Below, one piece after another: positions 54,145 to 62,035 of a stretch of 64,000 nt of DNA. Made by a program: the position numbers and the translations under genes. The DNA comes from Methylobacterium platani (lineage in GTDB: Bacteria; Pseudomonadota; Alphaproteobacteria; Rhizobiales; Beijerinckiaceae). The notes under the pieces were generated by a model. That model saw only the letters and a program-made list of their open reading frames with translations. It was not told the origin of the DNA and did no database searches. The DNA is taken from positions 1 through 64,000 of the forward strand of contig NZ_LWHQ01000040.1 of assembly GCF_001653715.1 (NCBI RefSeq), in the 5' to 3' direction. Each line of letters opens with the position of its first letter. Position 1 is the stretch's first letter.

Positions 54145-55301
54145 TCCCGATCATCAAGCCGAGCCTCGGCGAGGCCGAGGTCGAGGCGGCGAGCGCCGTC
54201 ATCCGCTCCGGCTGGCTCACGCAAGGGCCGCAGGTCGTCGCCTTCGAGTCCGAGTTCGCGCAGGCCGTCGGGGCGCCGCATGCCTGTGCGGCCTCGAACT
54301 GCACCACCGCGCTCCACCTGGCGCTCCTCGCCGCCGGGGTCGGGCCCGGCGACGAGGTCGTCACCGTCAGCCACACCTTCATCGCCTGCGCCAACGCCAT
54401 CCGGCAATGCGGGGCCGAGCCGGTGCTGGTCGACATCGACCCCGTCACCCTGACCATCGACCCGGACCTCGCGGAGGCCGCGATCACGCCCCGCACCCGG
54501 GCGATCCTGGCGGTGCACCAGATCGGCATGCCCTGCGACATGGCCCGGCTGGTGCCGATCGCCCGCCGCCACGGCGTCGCCCTCGTCGAGGACGCCGCCT
54601 GCGCCATCGGCTCCGAGATCCGCATCGACGGGGAGTGGCAGCGGGTCGGCCGGCCGCTCGGGGACGTGGCCTGCTTCTCGATGCACCCGCGCAAGATCCT
54701 CACCACCGGCGAGGGCGGCATGCTGACGACCCGGCACGCCGCCTGGGATCGCCAGTTCCGGCTCTGGCGCCAGCACGGGATGGGCGTCTCGGACGTCGCC
54801 CGCCATGCCAGCCGGGCGGTGGTGTTCGAGGATTATCCGACGACCGGATACAACTACAGATTGACAGACCTGCAGGCGGCGATCGGCCGGGTGCAGCTCG
54901 CGCGTCTCGACGCGATCGTGGCCGAGCGCCGGCACCTCGCCGGCCTCTACGCCGAGGCCCTCGCCGGGCTGCCGGTCGAGGCGCCGGTCGAGCCCGACTG
55001 GGCGCGGTCGAACTGGCAGAGCTACGCCGTGCGCCTCGGCGCGGGCGCCGACCAGGTCGCGGTGATGCAGGGTCTGCTCGACCGCGGCGTCGCCAGCCGC
55101 CGCGGCGTGATGTGCATCCATCTCGAGCCGGCCTACGCCGATCTGCCCCTGCGTGCGCCCCTGCCCCATTCCGAGGCCGCGCGCGACCGCTGCATCCTGC
55201 TGCCGCTCTACGGCGGCATGGGCGACGACGCGGTCCACGCCGTCGTCGAGGCTCTCGCCGACGCCCTGGCGGGCCGCCCCGCCCTGCCGCTGAGCGCCTG
55301 A
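54141..55301 (+). CDS. second DegT/DnrJ/EryC1 aminotransferase
   Basis: A 386-residue PLP aminotransferase, distinct from the one at 52023. Features are 'SGWLTQGPQVVAFESEFAQAVG', 'ASNCTTALHLALLAAGVGPGDEVVTVSHTFIA', 'LVEDAACAIGSE' and the PLP-lysine in 'CFSMHPRKILTTGEGG'. 'TTGYNYRLTDLQAAIGRVQLARLD' follows. The H-P-R-K-I context resembles 4-keto-sugar aminotransferases such as PseC/ArnB types, so it probably makes a second amino sugar. The start is the GTG at 54141, coupled to the epimerase stop (GTGA). A strong terminator follows, so it is the last gene of the operon. Confidence 0.9.
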   Translation: MIPIIKPSLGEAEVEAASAVIRSGWLTQGPQVVAFESEFAQAVGAPHACAASNCTTALHLALLAAGVGPGDEVVTVSHTFIACANAIRQCGAEPVLVDIDPVTLTIDPDLAEAAITPRTRAILAVHQIGMPCDMARLVPIARRHGVALVEDAACAIGSEIRIDGEWQRVGRPLGDVACFSMHPRKILTTGEGGMLTTRHAAWDRQFRLWRQHGMGVSDVARHASRAVVFEDYPTTGYNYRLTDLQAAIGRVQLARLDAIVAERRHLAGLYAEALAGLPVEAPVEPDWARSNWQSYAVRLGAGADQVAVMQGLLDRGVASRRGVMCIHLEPAYADLPLRAPLPHSEAARDRCILLPLYGGMGDDAVHAVVEALADALAGRPALPLSA

Positions 55302-55337
55302 CGCCCCCGACCCGACACCCGTCGCATCGTCGCTGCC

Positions 55338-55375
55338 GATCATCGGCGGGCCGCCAGGCCCGCCGATGATCTTTT
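55338..55375 (+). terminator. terminator of the glycan operon
   Basis: A 15-base-pair perfect stem, GATCATCGGCGGGCC (55338-55352) with its complement (55357-55371), a 4-base loop and TTTTG after it on the plus strand, 36 bases beyond the stop of the second aminotransferase. Confidence 0.93.
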
Positions 55376-56189
55376 GTCGTCTGGCGCTCTGCCTCGCGAC
55401 AATCACCGTTAAAAACTATCAAACGGTATGGTTGGCCGACCGTGCTTCGGTTGATTGTCGAGCCGGTGGGAGGCGTGCTGCCCGAGGGCGGAAATGTCGG
55501 GTCCTGTACATCGGCTCATGCGGCCGAGCGGCGCCGAGATGACGCGAGGACGACGGGCGGCTGCCGTCGAACGCCCCGCTTCCAGGCGGGCAATGCCTCC
55601 GGCGCCCCGCCCCGTCCTGCCGTCGCCCGCAGCCCGGTTGCGCCGGCCCGCTATCGGGGGCGCCCCGTCGTCCCGTCCCGCCGTCAATGCGGTTCTGGAT
55701 CGTATCGGCGCTGAAGCTCTCACGGAACTGTGATCTTCTGAAGAATTACCGGTTGGGCATGTCTAGGACGCCTGTAGACGAGTCGACGCTCCGTGCGGCT
55801 TCTCGCTACGTCTGAGGATTGCCACTCAAGGTCCATGCCCTGGCGCGTCACTTCGATGGCATGCACGCAACACGTGTACATCAAGCGGACGAGTTCCGCA
55901 TACCGACAATCAAGTCCCCTCCCCTCTTCAATGAAGCCAGCGTTAAAGTACCTCATATAGGATTGTAACTGTTTTATGGCCGTGTTAGGACTGAAATCAG
56001 GAGAGGCGGGCGGACGCGAAGGGCTCTTTCGACTGGATCGCGCAGTCGACGGCCCGGCGGCGCCGGCTTCCCTTACCGATCCGGCTCCGGACAAGGGGTG
56101 GAACGGCGCGGCCTGACCGCTTCCGTATCCATCGCGCCGCGAGACCCGTCCAACAATAATGATCGATCGTACAGTGGTGGAGGTGAAGC
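55376..56189. other. long gap before the LuxR-type regulator
   Basis: About 810 bases without a confident gene. From about 55735 to 56000 the base composition falls noticeably. On the minus strand positions 56094-55720 can be read as a 124-residue frame containing 'QLQSYMRYFNAGFIEEGRGLDCRYAELVRLMYTCCVHAIEV', which looks protein-like, but there is no clear ribosome site or family match. The other half (55400-55730) gives only low-complexity Arg/Pro translations. The promoter of the gene at 56190 should lie near 56130-56180, where the sequence is AT-rich (CAACAATAATGATCGATCG). Confidence 0.4.
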
Positions 56190-56951
56190 ATGTCGACGCC
56201 TGCTCTCGTTGATTACGGCCTCGCTTCGCGGGGCCGCCGGCTGGTCGAGGTAAGTGAGACTGTGTTGGAGCCGGTCGAACCGGGCGAGGTGGCCGGCCTG
56301 AAGCCCGCCATCGCGATCATCGAGCCGCGGCAGCTCGTGCGGGAATGCCTGCGCAACTGCCTCGCGGAGGCGATCCCCGACCACGACGTCGTGACCTTCG
56401 CGTCGATCGACGAGTGGGAGCGCGGCAAGGTCGGGCACCGGGACGGCGACCTGGTGGTGCTCTACTACGACCCCCGCGAGGCCGGCCGCGCCGGCGCGCA
56501 GCGCGAGGCCGCCCTGCGCTCGCGGATCGGCCCGAACACGAGCCTGGTCCTGCTCTGCGACAGCGAGGATCCGGGCGAGATCGTCGAGCGCCTCAACGAG
56601 GGCGCCCGCGGCTACATCCCGACCAACGTCAGCCTGAAGGTGGCGATCGAGGCGATGCGGCTGGTGCGGGCCGGCGGCGTGTTCGTGCCTGCGAGCTGCC
56701 TGCTGCAGCGCCGCGGCGGGGCCGAGGAGGCCGGGGCGGCCGATCCCCGCAGCCAGTTCACCCCGCGCCAGACCGCGGTGCTGGAGCAGCTGCAGAAGGG
56801 CAAGGCGAACAAGATCATCGCCTTCGAGCTCAACATGAAGGAGAGCACGGTCAAGGTCCACGTGCGCAACATCATGCGCAAGGTCGGGGCGACCAACCGG
56901 ACCGAGGTGGCGATCCGCGCCTTCGAGGCGCGCTCCGACATGAAGATGTGA
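56190..56951 (+). CDS. LuxR-type regulator with degenerate receiver domain
   Basis: A 253-residue NarL/LuxR-type transcription factor. The N-terminal domain (about 38-165) has receiver-like topology ('PAIAIIEPRQLVRECLRNCL', 'RDGDLVVLYYDPREAG', 'NEGARGYIPTNVSLKVAIEAMRLVRAGGVFV'), but the phospho-Asp position is Tyr, the acidic pair is I-E-P, and the conserved Lys is replaced. It is therefore unlikely to be phosphorylated. The C-terminal GerE domain (about 190-250, 'FTPRQTAVLEQLQKGKANKIIAFELNMKESTVKVHVRNIMRKVGATNRTEVAI') is complete. Placed directly after the glycan operon, it is the best candidate for its local regulator. The ATG at 56190 is preceded by GGTGGAGG. Confidence 0.88.
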   Translation: MSTPALVDYGLASRGRRLVEVSETVLEPVEPGEVAGLKPAIAIIEPRQLVRECLRNCLAEAIPDHDVVTFASIDEWERGKVGHRDGDLVVLYYDPREAGRAGAQREAALRSRIGPNTSLVLLCDSEDPGEIVERLNEGARGYIPTNVSLKVAIEAMRLVRAGGVFVPASCLLQRRGGAEEAGAADPRSQFTPRQTAVLEQLQKGKANKIIAFELNMKESTVKVHVRNIMRKVGATNRTEVAIRAFEARSDMKM

Positions 56952-57115
56952 CGCGAAGGGGGCGCGGGAGGGTGTCCCGCGCCGGCCCGCACCCGGCGGG
57001 CGCCTCCCGTCCCGATTGCATTCGTTCCTCGCCCCGGCCGGCAATCGGCGCGGGGCTCGCCCGCGCCGGGAGGCCTCGGCCACGCCCGGCGGGGATTCTC
57101 ACTCGCCGGGGATTC

Positions 57116-58168
57116 TCACTCGCCCTTGAGCGGCGGCGGCGGGGCCGCCACGCGCGGGCCGGGACCGCCCGGATGGGCGGGATCGTTGTTGGTCACCATC
57201 GCCAGCACCGAGAGGATCCGGTCCTTGTCCGCCTGCAGGCGGTCGATCTGCGCGTCGGTGCAGCCCTCCTCGAGATAGGCGAGGATCACGGTGCGTCCGG
57301 CCGTGTCGGTGATGTAGCCGCCGAAGTCCTGGAACGCCCGGGCGAGCGCCCGGCCCTCCGGCGTCGTCAGGCCGAGGCGGTCGAGATCGACCTGCGGCGG
57401 GATCGCGAACAGCGCCCCCATCGGGATCACGCCGGTATGCCCGTTCCGGCCGCCCCCATCGGTCGTGGAGGCCGGCCAGACCGTGCGGGTCGGGCTCGCC
57501 TGGGTGACGCTCGCCGCCATCGCGATGGCGTGGCGGATCTCGCCCCGGTCGAGCTCGTCCCGGCGCACCAGGCCGCCGGCGAGCGAGCCGCCGAAGGCCC
57601 GGATTCCCTCCGACAGCCCGGCCCGGCCGGAGATGCCGCTGCCGCGCAGGTCGGTGCGGACGACGACCTGCGCCGTGTACTGGTCGCGGGCCGGATCGAA
57701 GGCGCCGAGCCAGACCTCGTAGGCGTAGCGCCCCTCCTCGTCGACGAGGATCGCGTGCCGGTCGGTCCCGCCCAGGAAGGCGAGGCCGGGCGGGGTGCGC
57801 AGGGTGAAGCGCCCCCCCGCCGGGCTGCCGCCATGCGGCCAGGGCACGGTCGCGGGCCGCCCGCGATAGATCCAGGTGCGCACCGGGTCGGCCGGTCCCT
57901 GGCGGTAGATTCCGAAGGCGTGGCCGCCGATCCACGCGAAGGCGCCCGCCGGCCCGCCGGCATTCTGGTTGCGCAGGAGCGCCGTCTCGACGGCGTCCCC
58001 GGCCTGGAACGTCGCCCCGCGCCCGAGCGGGGTGTTCCAGATGCTCGTCGACGCGAAGGGCTGCGCGACCGGATCGCGGAACGGGCCCGGGGCCTCGGCC
58101 CGCAGGGGCGCGCCCGGGAGGGCGAGGCAGAGGCCGAGGCCGAGGGCGAGGGCGGGGGGCATGGGCAC
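57116..58168 (-). CDS. secreted protein of unknown function with a SIWNTPL motif
   Basis: A 350-residue exported protein. A signal peptide (about 1-24, 'ALALGLGLCLALPGAPLRAEA') is followed by 'PVAQPFASTSIWNTPLGRGATF'. A W-N-T-P motif at the start of the mature domain is shared with secreted proteins of other bacteria whose activity I do not know. 'RTWIYRGRPATVPWPHGGSPAGGRFTLRTPPGLAFLGGTDRHAILVDEEGRYAYEVW' suggests a beta-rich fold; 'GGSLAGGLVRRDELDRGEIRHAIAMA' is a distinctive conserved-looking block. The C-terminus is Pro-rich. The GTG at 58168 has GGGAG upstream at better distance than the ATG at 58162. Location between glycan genes suggests action on an extracellular polymer, an inference only. 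Confidence 0.75.
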   Translation of the reverse strand: MPMPPALALGLGLCLALPGAPLRAEAPGPFRDPVAQPFASTSIWNTPLGRGATFQAGDAVETALLRNQNAGGPAGAFAWIGGHAFGIYRQGPADPVRTWIYRGRPATVPWPHGGSPAGGRFTLRTPPGLAFLGGTDRHAILVDEEGRYAYEVWLGAFDPARDQYTAQVVVRTDLRGSGISGRAGLSEGIRAFGGSLAGGLVRRDELDRGEIRHAIAMAASVTQASPTRTVWPASTTDGGGRNGHTGVIPMGALFAIPPQVDLDRLGLTTPEGRALARAFQDFGGYITDTAGRTVILAYLEEGCTDAQIDRLQADKDRILSVLAMVTNNDPAHPGGPGPRVAAPPPPLKGE

Positions 58169-58469
58169 GTCACGAACTCTCCCGGCGGGAACGGAACCGG
58201 CAGGGTAGCGGAGCGGACCGCCCGGCGAAGCGCCGCCTTCGGGCCGCGGAACCGTCCGCCGGACGGCGCGGGAGCCGTGCGCCTTTCGGGGGAGCCCGCC
58301 GCCTTTCTCGGGAGCGCCGCCGCCGGATTGTCCCGCTCCGGGCCGCCCGGACGCCCCCTAGGCTCCCCCTCGGGCGACGGCCGCGGCCGGCCGCCAACCG
58401 ATGCGACAGATGCGACACGACCGAGGCGGCGCGACCCGCGCGACGCGATCATCATGGGAGCCGGCTTCG
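58169..58469. other. divergent intergenic region
   Basis: About 300 GC-rich bases between the secreted protein and the glycosyltransferase. I see no gene, strong hairpin or recognisable operator. Open frames here are low-complexity Arg/Gly/Pro translations. Confidence 0.5.
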
Positions 58470-59543
58470 ATGCAGTGGATCCTCGCGATTCCCTTCGTGC
58501 GCGACGAGGGCGGCGACTGGATCACCCGCCATGTCGGCGGCTCGGCCCGCTTCACGGCGGCCCCGGCGCACTACGACCACGATCGCTCGCGGGCCGTCTC
58601 CGGCCTGTCGGAATGGTCCGACTACCTGCGCCATGCCTGGCAGGCCTGGCGCCTGGTGCGGCAGGCGGCGCCCGGCGAGGCCGGCCTGATGACCGGCTTC
58701 CCGCAGCTCGCCGCGGCGGCGGCCCTGGTCAAGCTCGTCCTCGGGCGGCGGGACGTGCCGCTCGTCGCCTGGTGCTTCAACCTCGGCCGGACGCCGGGAG
58801 GCTGGAAGGCGCGCCTCGCCAGGGCGGTGCTGGGTCAGGTCGACGTGTTCGTGGTGCATTCCCGCCGCGAGATCGCGCTCTACGCCGCGTGGCTCGACCT
58901 GCCGCCCGAGCGCTTCGTGTTCGTGCCGCTGTCGATCCAGGACGAGCCGCGCGAGACCCGCGAGGACGAGGCCGAGCCCTTCGTGCTCGCCATGGGCTCG
59001 GCCAACCGGGATTACCGCACCCTGGCGGCGGCGACGGAACGGCTCGGGGTCCGCACCGTGATCGTCGCGGGCGCCCACGCGGTCGAGGGCGCGCACCTGC
59101 CGTCCAACGTCACCGTGCTGAACGGTCTCGACATCGCGGCCTGCCACGACCTGTGCGGCCGGGCGCGGGTCAACGTCGTGCCCTTGAGCAACATCGCCTT
59201 CACCTCGGGCCAGGTCACGGTGCTCGAGGCGATGATGCTCGGAAAGCCCGTCGTGGCGACCCGGGCCGCCGGCACCGAGGATTACGTGGTCGAGGGGGAG
59301 AACGGCCTCCTGGTGCCGCCGGCCGATCCCGACGCCCTCGCGGCCGCCCTCGCGGCCCTGTGGGACGATCCCGAGGCGAGGACCCGCCTCGGCCGCGGCG
59401 CGCGCCGCACGATCGAGGAGCGCGCTACCTTCCGGGCGGTCGCGCCCGCGATGGCGGCGGTGCTGGAGGCGGCCCGGGCCCGTGCCGCGGGCGGGCCCGG
59501 CCTCGCCGCTCCGCCCGCCCCGTCGCGCAGCCCGTCGGTTTGA
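58470..59543 (+). CDS. GT4-type glycosyltransferase
   Basis: A 357-residue GT-B fold glycosyltransferase, probably cytoplasmic and membrane-associated. The N-terminal half (about 1-170) is divergent. The C-terminal nucleotide-sugar domain has 'AMGSANRDYRTLAAATERLGVRTVIVAG' and the GT4 signature 'GQVTVLEAMMLGKPVVATRAAGTEDYVVEGENGLLVPPADPDALAAALAALWDDP', with the E-x7-E-like donor site. It transfers a sugar from an activated donor to an acceptor in glycan synthesis. The ATG at 58470 follows a GGGAG at long spacing. Its end is 18 bases from the convergent chemotaxis gene. Donor and acceptor are unknown. Confidence 0.88.
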   Translation: MQWILAIPFVRDEGGDWITRHVGGSARFTAAPAHYDHDRSRAVSGLSEWSDYLRHAWQAWRLVRQAAPGEAGLMTGFPQLAAAAALVKLVLGRRDVPLVAWCFNLGRTPGGWKARLARAVLGQVDVFVVHSRREIALYAAWLDLPPERFVFVPLSIQDEPRETREDEAEPFVLAMGSANRDYRTLAAATERLGVRTVIVAGAHAVEGAHLPSNVTVLNGLDIAACHDLCGRARVNVVPLSNIAFTSGQVTVLEAMMLGKPVVATRAAGTEDYVVEGENGLLVPPADPDALAAALAALWDDPEARTRLGRGARRTIEERATFRAVAPAMAAVLEAARARAAGGPGLAAPPAPSRSPSV

Positions 59544-59561
59544 CGGGCCGCCGGCCCGTCC

Positions 59562-60113
59562 TCAGGGAAACATCGCGTCGACGGCGTCCTGCGAGACCGA
59601 GGCCTCCCCCGGCAGGGCGGGCCCGTTGAGGAGCGCATCCTCGCCGGTGCGCCGGTCCGCCCGCGCGGCCGGGGTCTGCGGCCCGGCCCAGAGGCGGAGC
59701 ATCTCGCCCACCCGCTCCTCGACGAAGCCGATGGTCCGCACGACCTTCGAGATGCGCTGGCCGGTCAGGTCCTGGAAGTTGCAGGCCTCCACCACCGACT
59801 GCATCTGCGCCTGGATGGCGAGGGCGTCCTGCCTGGCCGCATCGTCCCGCGTGCGCCGGGCGATCCCGCCGGCGAGCGCGTCGACGGTCTCGGCGGCGGT
59901 CAGGATGGTGTTGGTGGCCTGCTCGGTGCCCTGGACGACCGCGTTGAGCTCGTCGCAGGCGCGGCCGATCTCCTGCTCCTGCCGCAGCTCGGCGAGTTCG
60001 TGGCGGGTCCGCGCGATGGCGTCGGAGATCGACACCAGATGACGCTGCAGCAGAGCGGCGTGCTCTTCGACCGAGGGAGAAATCGCCGAATTGCCCGTCA
60101 TCGTCGCGACCAT
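59562..60113 (-). CDS. CheZ-like chemotaxis phosphatase
   Basis: A 183-residue, almost fully helical cytoplasmic protein. The motif 'VVEACNFQDLTGQRISKVVRTIGFVEERVGEML' carries the CheZ active-site signature Q-D-x-T-G-Q, which in CheZ and related phosphatases inserts a Gln into the CheY active site to remove its phosphate. The N-terminal half forms a long coiled-coil hairpin. The C-terminal end 'VSQDAVDAMFP' resembles the CheY-binding tail of CheZ (acidic-hydrophobic, ending in Phe). The ATG at 60113 is chosen; a TTG at 60161 and an ATG at 60101 are alternatives. No cheY is adjacent; a chemoreceptor gene lies about 2.4 kb away. Confidence 0.88.
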   Translation of the reverse strand: MVATMTGNSAISPSVEEHAALLQRHLVSISDAIARTRHELAELRQEQEIGRACDELNAVVQGTEQATNTILTAAETVDALAGGIARRTRDDAARQDALAIQAQMQSVVEACNFQDLTGQRISKVVRTIGFVEERVGEMLRLWAGPQTPAARADRRTGEDALLNGPALPGEASVSQDAVDAMFP

Positions 60114-60580
60114 CGCTTGTTGTCGTCCGGGCAGGATGGATAGCCGATCGGGATTAAACAACTCCGAAGACCGGAACGATCGCCGCGGGCCGGATCTCGG
60201 TCGTCTCCCGGCCTCCGATCCGGCGTCGCGGCGTCGCGTGCGCCCGCTCGACGGGGAGCCGGGCGCCGGCGGCGCCCGGCCGATCGTCCGGGCCTTGCGG
60301 GATTCCCGATCCCGGCCAGCGCGTTAGCGGACGCCGGAGAGTCGATGCCGGGATCGTCGGCAGGGCGTAAGATACAGATTTTTCATAAATATTTTCCCGT
60401 CGAGCTTGCGCTTTGCCCGCATTTAAAATAGTAATTCCGGATCGATTGTTGGCCTGATTACCGAGCCGTTCTGCCGCGTTCACGTCGGCTCCCGCTCGGC
60501 CACTCTCTCCAAACCTGTCGATTTAATCGGATCGTGGCGCCCCCAGGCGGGTGCCGCGCGCCTCAAGACGCTTGCAGAAT
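60114..60580. other. intergenic region and likely long leader of the cold-shock gene
   Basis: About 470 bases. From 60370 to 60460 there is an AT-rich block (around CAGATTTTTCATAAATATTTTCCC) unlike its surroundings, which is a good promoter candidate for the cold-shock gene. The following 120 bases could be an untranslated leader of the kind many csp genes have. I see no protein gene. Confidence 0.45.
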
Positions 60581-60802
60581 ATGGATACGACGATGGCGAT
60601 CGGCACCGTGAAGTGGTTCAACGTGCAAAAGGGTTTCGGCTTCATCCAGCCGGATGACGGCGGCAAGGACGTGTTCGTGCACATCTCGGCCGTCGAGCGC
60701 GCCGGCATGCAGACCCTGGCCGAGGGCCAGAAGGTCTCCTACGAGATGGAGACCGACCGCCGCAGCGGCAAGCAATCCGCCGGCGACCTGCGCGCCGCGT
60801 AA
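60581..60802 (+). CDS. CspA-family cold-shock protein
   Basis: A 73-residue single cold-shock domain. 'GTVKWFNVQKGFGFIQPDDGGKDVFVHISAVERAG' holds both RNA-binding motifs, K-G-F-G-F-I (RNP1) and V-F-V-H-I (RNP2). It acts as an RNA chaperone that melts secondary structure and single-stranded DNA. Two ATG codons are possible, 60581 and 60593; neither has a strong ribosome site, as is common for genes with structured leaders. It is followed by a run of small genes on the same strand that might share stress regulation. Confidence 0.93.
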   Translation: MDTTMAIGTVKWFNVQKGFGFIQPDDGGKDVFVHISAVERAGMQTLAEGQKVSYEMETDRRSGKQSAGDLRAA

Positions 60803-60890
60803 GCGACCACGTTCCGGGATGCGGATCGGACGATCCGCATCCCCCGCCCTGCGCCGCGGCGCAGGGCCAGACCTCCAACGGATTTTCCGG

Positions 60891-61106
60891 GTGAATTTTA
60901 CCTTCAGTTCGTCTTGTCACGATGCGGCGGTCGAGCCCGCCACCTTCCAGGTGCGGCAGATCTGGCAGCAGGTCGATGACTGCCACCAAGACGTCAGCCA
61001 CCTGATCGACCGAAGCTACCGCTACCACTCCGTCCGCGAGCTGCGCTGGCACCTCGCCGACCGGTTCTCGCGCCCGATCCGCTCCCTCGCCCTGAGCCGG
61101 GTCTGA
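60891..61106 (+). CDS. small hypothetical protein
   Basis: A 71-residue frame starting at GTG 60891: 'NFTFSSSCHDAAVEPATFQVRQIWQQVDDCHQDVSHLIDRSYRYHSVRELRWHLADRFSRPIRSLALSRV'-type composition, mixed and non-repetitive, predicted mostly helical with a basic C-terminus. This differs from the Arg/Ala/Pro translations of non-coding frames in this GC-rich genome, which is why I list it. No ribosome site is evident and I recognise no family. It ends 18 bases before the DUF6481 gene. Confidence 0.45.
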   Translation: MNFTFSSSCHDAAVEPATFQVRQIWQQVDDCHQDVSHLIDRSYRYHSVRELRWHLADRFSRPIRSLALSRV

Positions 61107-61124
61107 GCGTCGGGCCGATCAGCG

Positions 61125-61508
61125 ATGGGCAAGTTCAGGGATGCGCCGCTGGGCGACCGACTGGGTTCGGCCGCTGCGGCGAAGGCGGCGGCGCTGGCCC
61201 GGTTCCGGGCGCACGGCGCCGACGGCGATCCGGCTCTGGCGGCGCGACGCGCCGAGCGGCAGGCCGTCGCCGCGGCCCGGACCGTGCGGCTCGCCGAGCG
61301 CGAGGCCGAGCGGGCGGTGCAGGAGGCCGCGCGGATCGCGCAGGCCGCCGAGGCCGCGGCCGAGCAGGCCCGCGTGAGCGCGCTCGAGGCCGCCGAGGAA
61401 ACCCGCCGCGCCGAGGAGGCCGCGCAGGCCGCCGAGACGCGGCTCTCCGACCAGAAGGCCGCCCGCGACGCCCGCTACGCCGCCCGCAAGGCGCGCCAGC
61501 GCGGCTGA
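61125..61508 (+). CDS. DUF6481 family protein
   Basis: A 127-residue, Ala/Glu/Arg-rich protein predicted to be one long helix or coiled coil (about 35-125). The N-terminus 'MGKFRDAPLGDRLGSAAAAKAAALARFRAH' and the C-terminal 'LSDQKAARDARYAARKARQRG' match DUF6481, a group of short alphaproteobacterial proteins of unknown function. The ATG at 61125 is the natural start, although the ribosome site is weak. It lies in a string of small plus-strand genes after the cold-shock gene. Confidence 0.75.
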   Translation: MGKFRDAPLGDRLGSAAAAKAAALARFRAHGADGDPALAARRAERQAVAAARTVRLAEREAERAVQEAARIAQAAEAAAEQARVSALEAAEETRRAEEAAQAAETRLSDQKAARDARYAARKARQRG

Positions 61509-61549
61509 CCGGCCGGCCGCGGCGACGCCGCTCGAAAGGGGTTGACCCC

Positions 61550-61747
61550 ATGTCCTACAAGTTCAAGCTTCACCAGCGCGTCCGCATGGTGCGATCCGGC
61601 GCCTCCGACGCTCTCGCCAGCGACATGGACGCCTTCGAGATCGTGCGCCTGATGCCGGAGGATCGCAGCGGCGAGGCCGCCTACCGCATCCGCTCGCCGA
61701 AGGGCGAGCGCGCGGTCCGGGAGAGCGAGATCGTCGCCCTCCCCTGA
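61550..61747 (+). CDS. small conserved-looking hypothetical protein
   Basis: A 65-residue protein beginning MSYKFKLHQRVRMVRSG and ending 'AAYRIRSPKGERAVRESEIVALP'. The layout, a short beta-rich domain with V-R-M-V... and Y-R-I-R...E, resembles small SH3-like proteins found in alphaproteobacteria; I know no function. GAAAGGGG lies upstream of the ATG. The reading frame ends just before a convergent secreted-protein gene. Confidence 0.65.
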   Translation: MSYKFKLHQRVRMVRSGASDALASDMDAFEIVRLMPEDRSGEAAYRIRSPKGERAVRESEIVALP

Positions 61748-61789
61748 CCTGGCGGGAGAACCGGCGCGACGGCGGCCGGAGCCTGCACG

Positions 61790-62035
61790 TCAGTTGCATC
61801 CTTCCTTGTGGACGGTCTTGGAATTGCCCATCCCGTCCTCCTTGTGGACGGTCTTCGAGCCGCAATCGACGCTGCCGGTGGTGATGTCGCGACGCTCGAC
61901 GATGCCTTCGCGATGCTCGACCGCGATGCCCGGCGCCCGGTCGCGGTGGATCACGGTGGTCTCCTCGGCCATCGCCGACATCGAGAATCCGGCCAGGATG
62001 ACGGCCGCGGCGCCGGCAGCGAATACAGTCCGCAT
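61790..62035 (-). CDS. small exported protein with repeated SKTVHKE motif
   Basis: An 81-residue protein with a signal peptide (about 1-23, 'AAGAAAVILAGFSMSAMA') and a hydrophilic mature part: 'TTVIHRDRAPGIAVEHREGIVERRDITTGSVDCGSKTVHKEDGMGNSKTVHKEGCN'. The heptad SKTVHKE occurs twice, encoded by a 17-base direct repeat (61803-61819 and 61839-61855), and is framed by two Cys. The His, Glu and Asp content could bind metal. The ATG at 62035 is preceded by a strong GAGGAGG. Function unknown. Confidence 0.75.
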   Translation of the reverse strand: MRTVFAAGAAAVILAGFSMSAMAEETTVIHRDRAPGIAVEHREGIVERRDITTGSVDCGSKTVHKEDGMGNSKTVHKEGCN

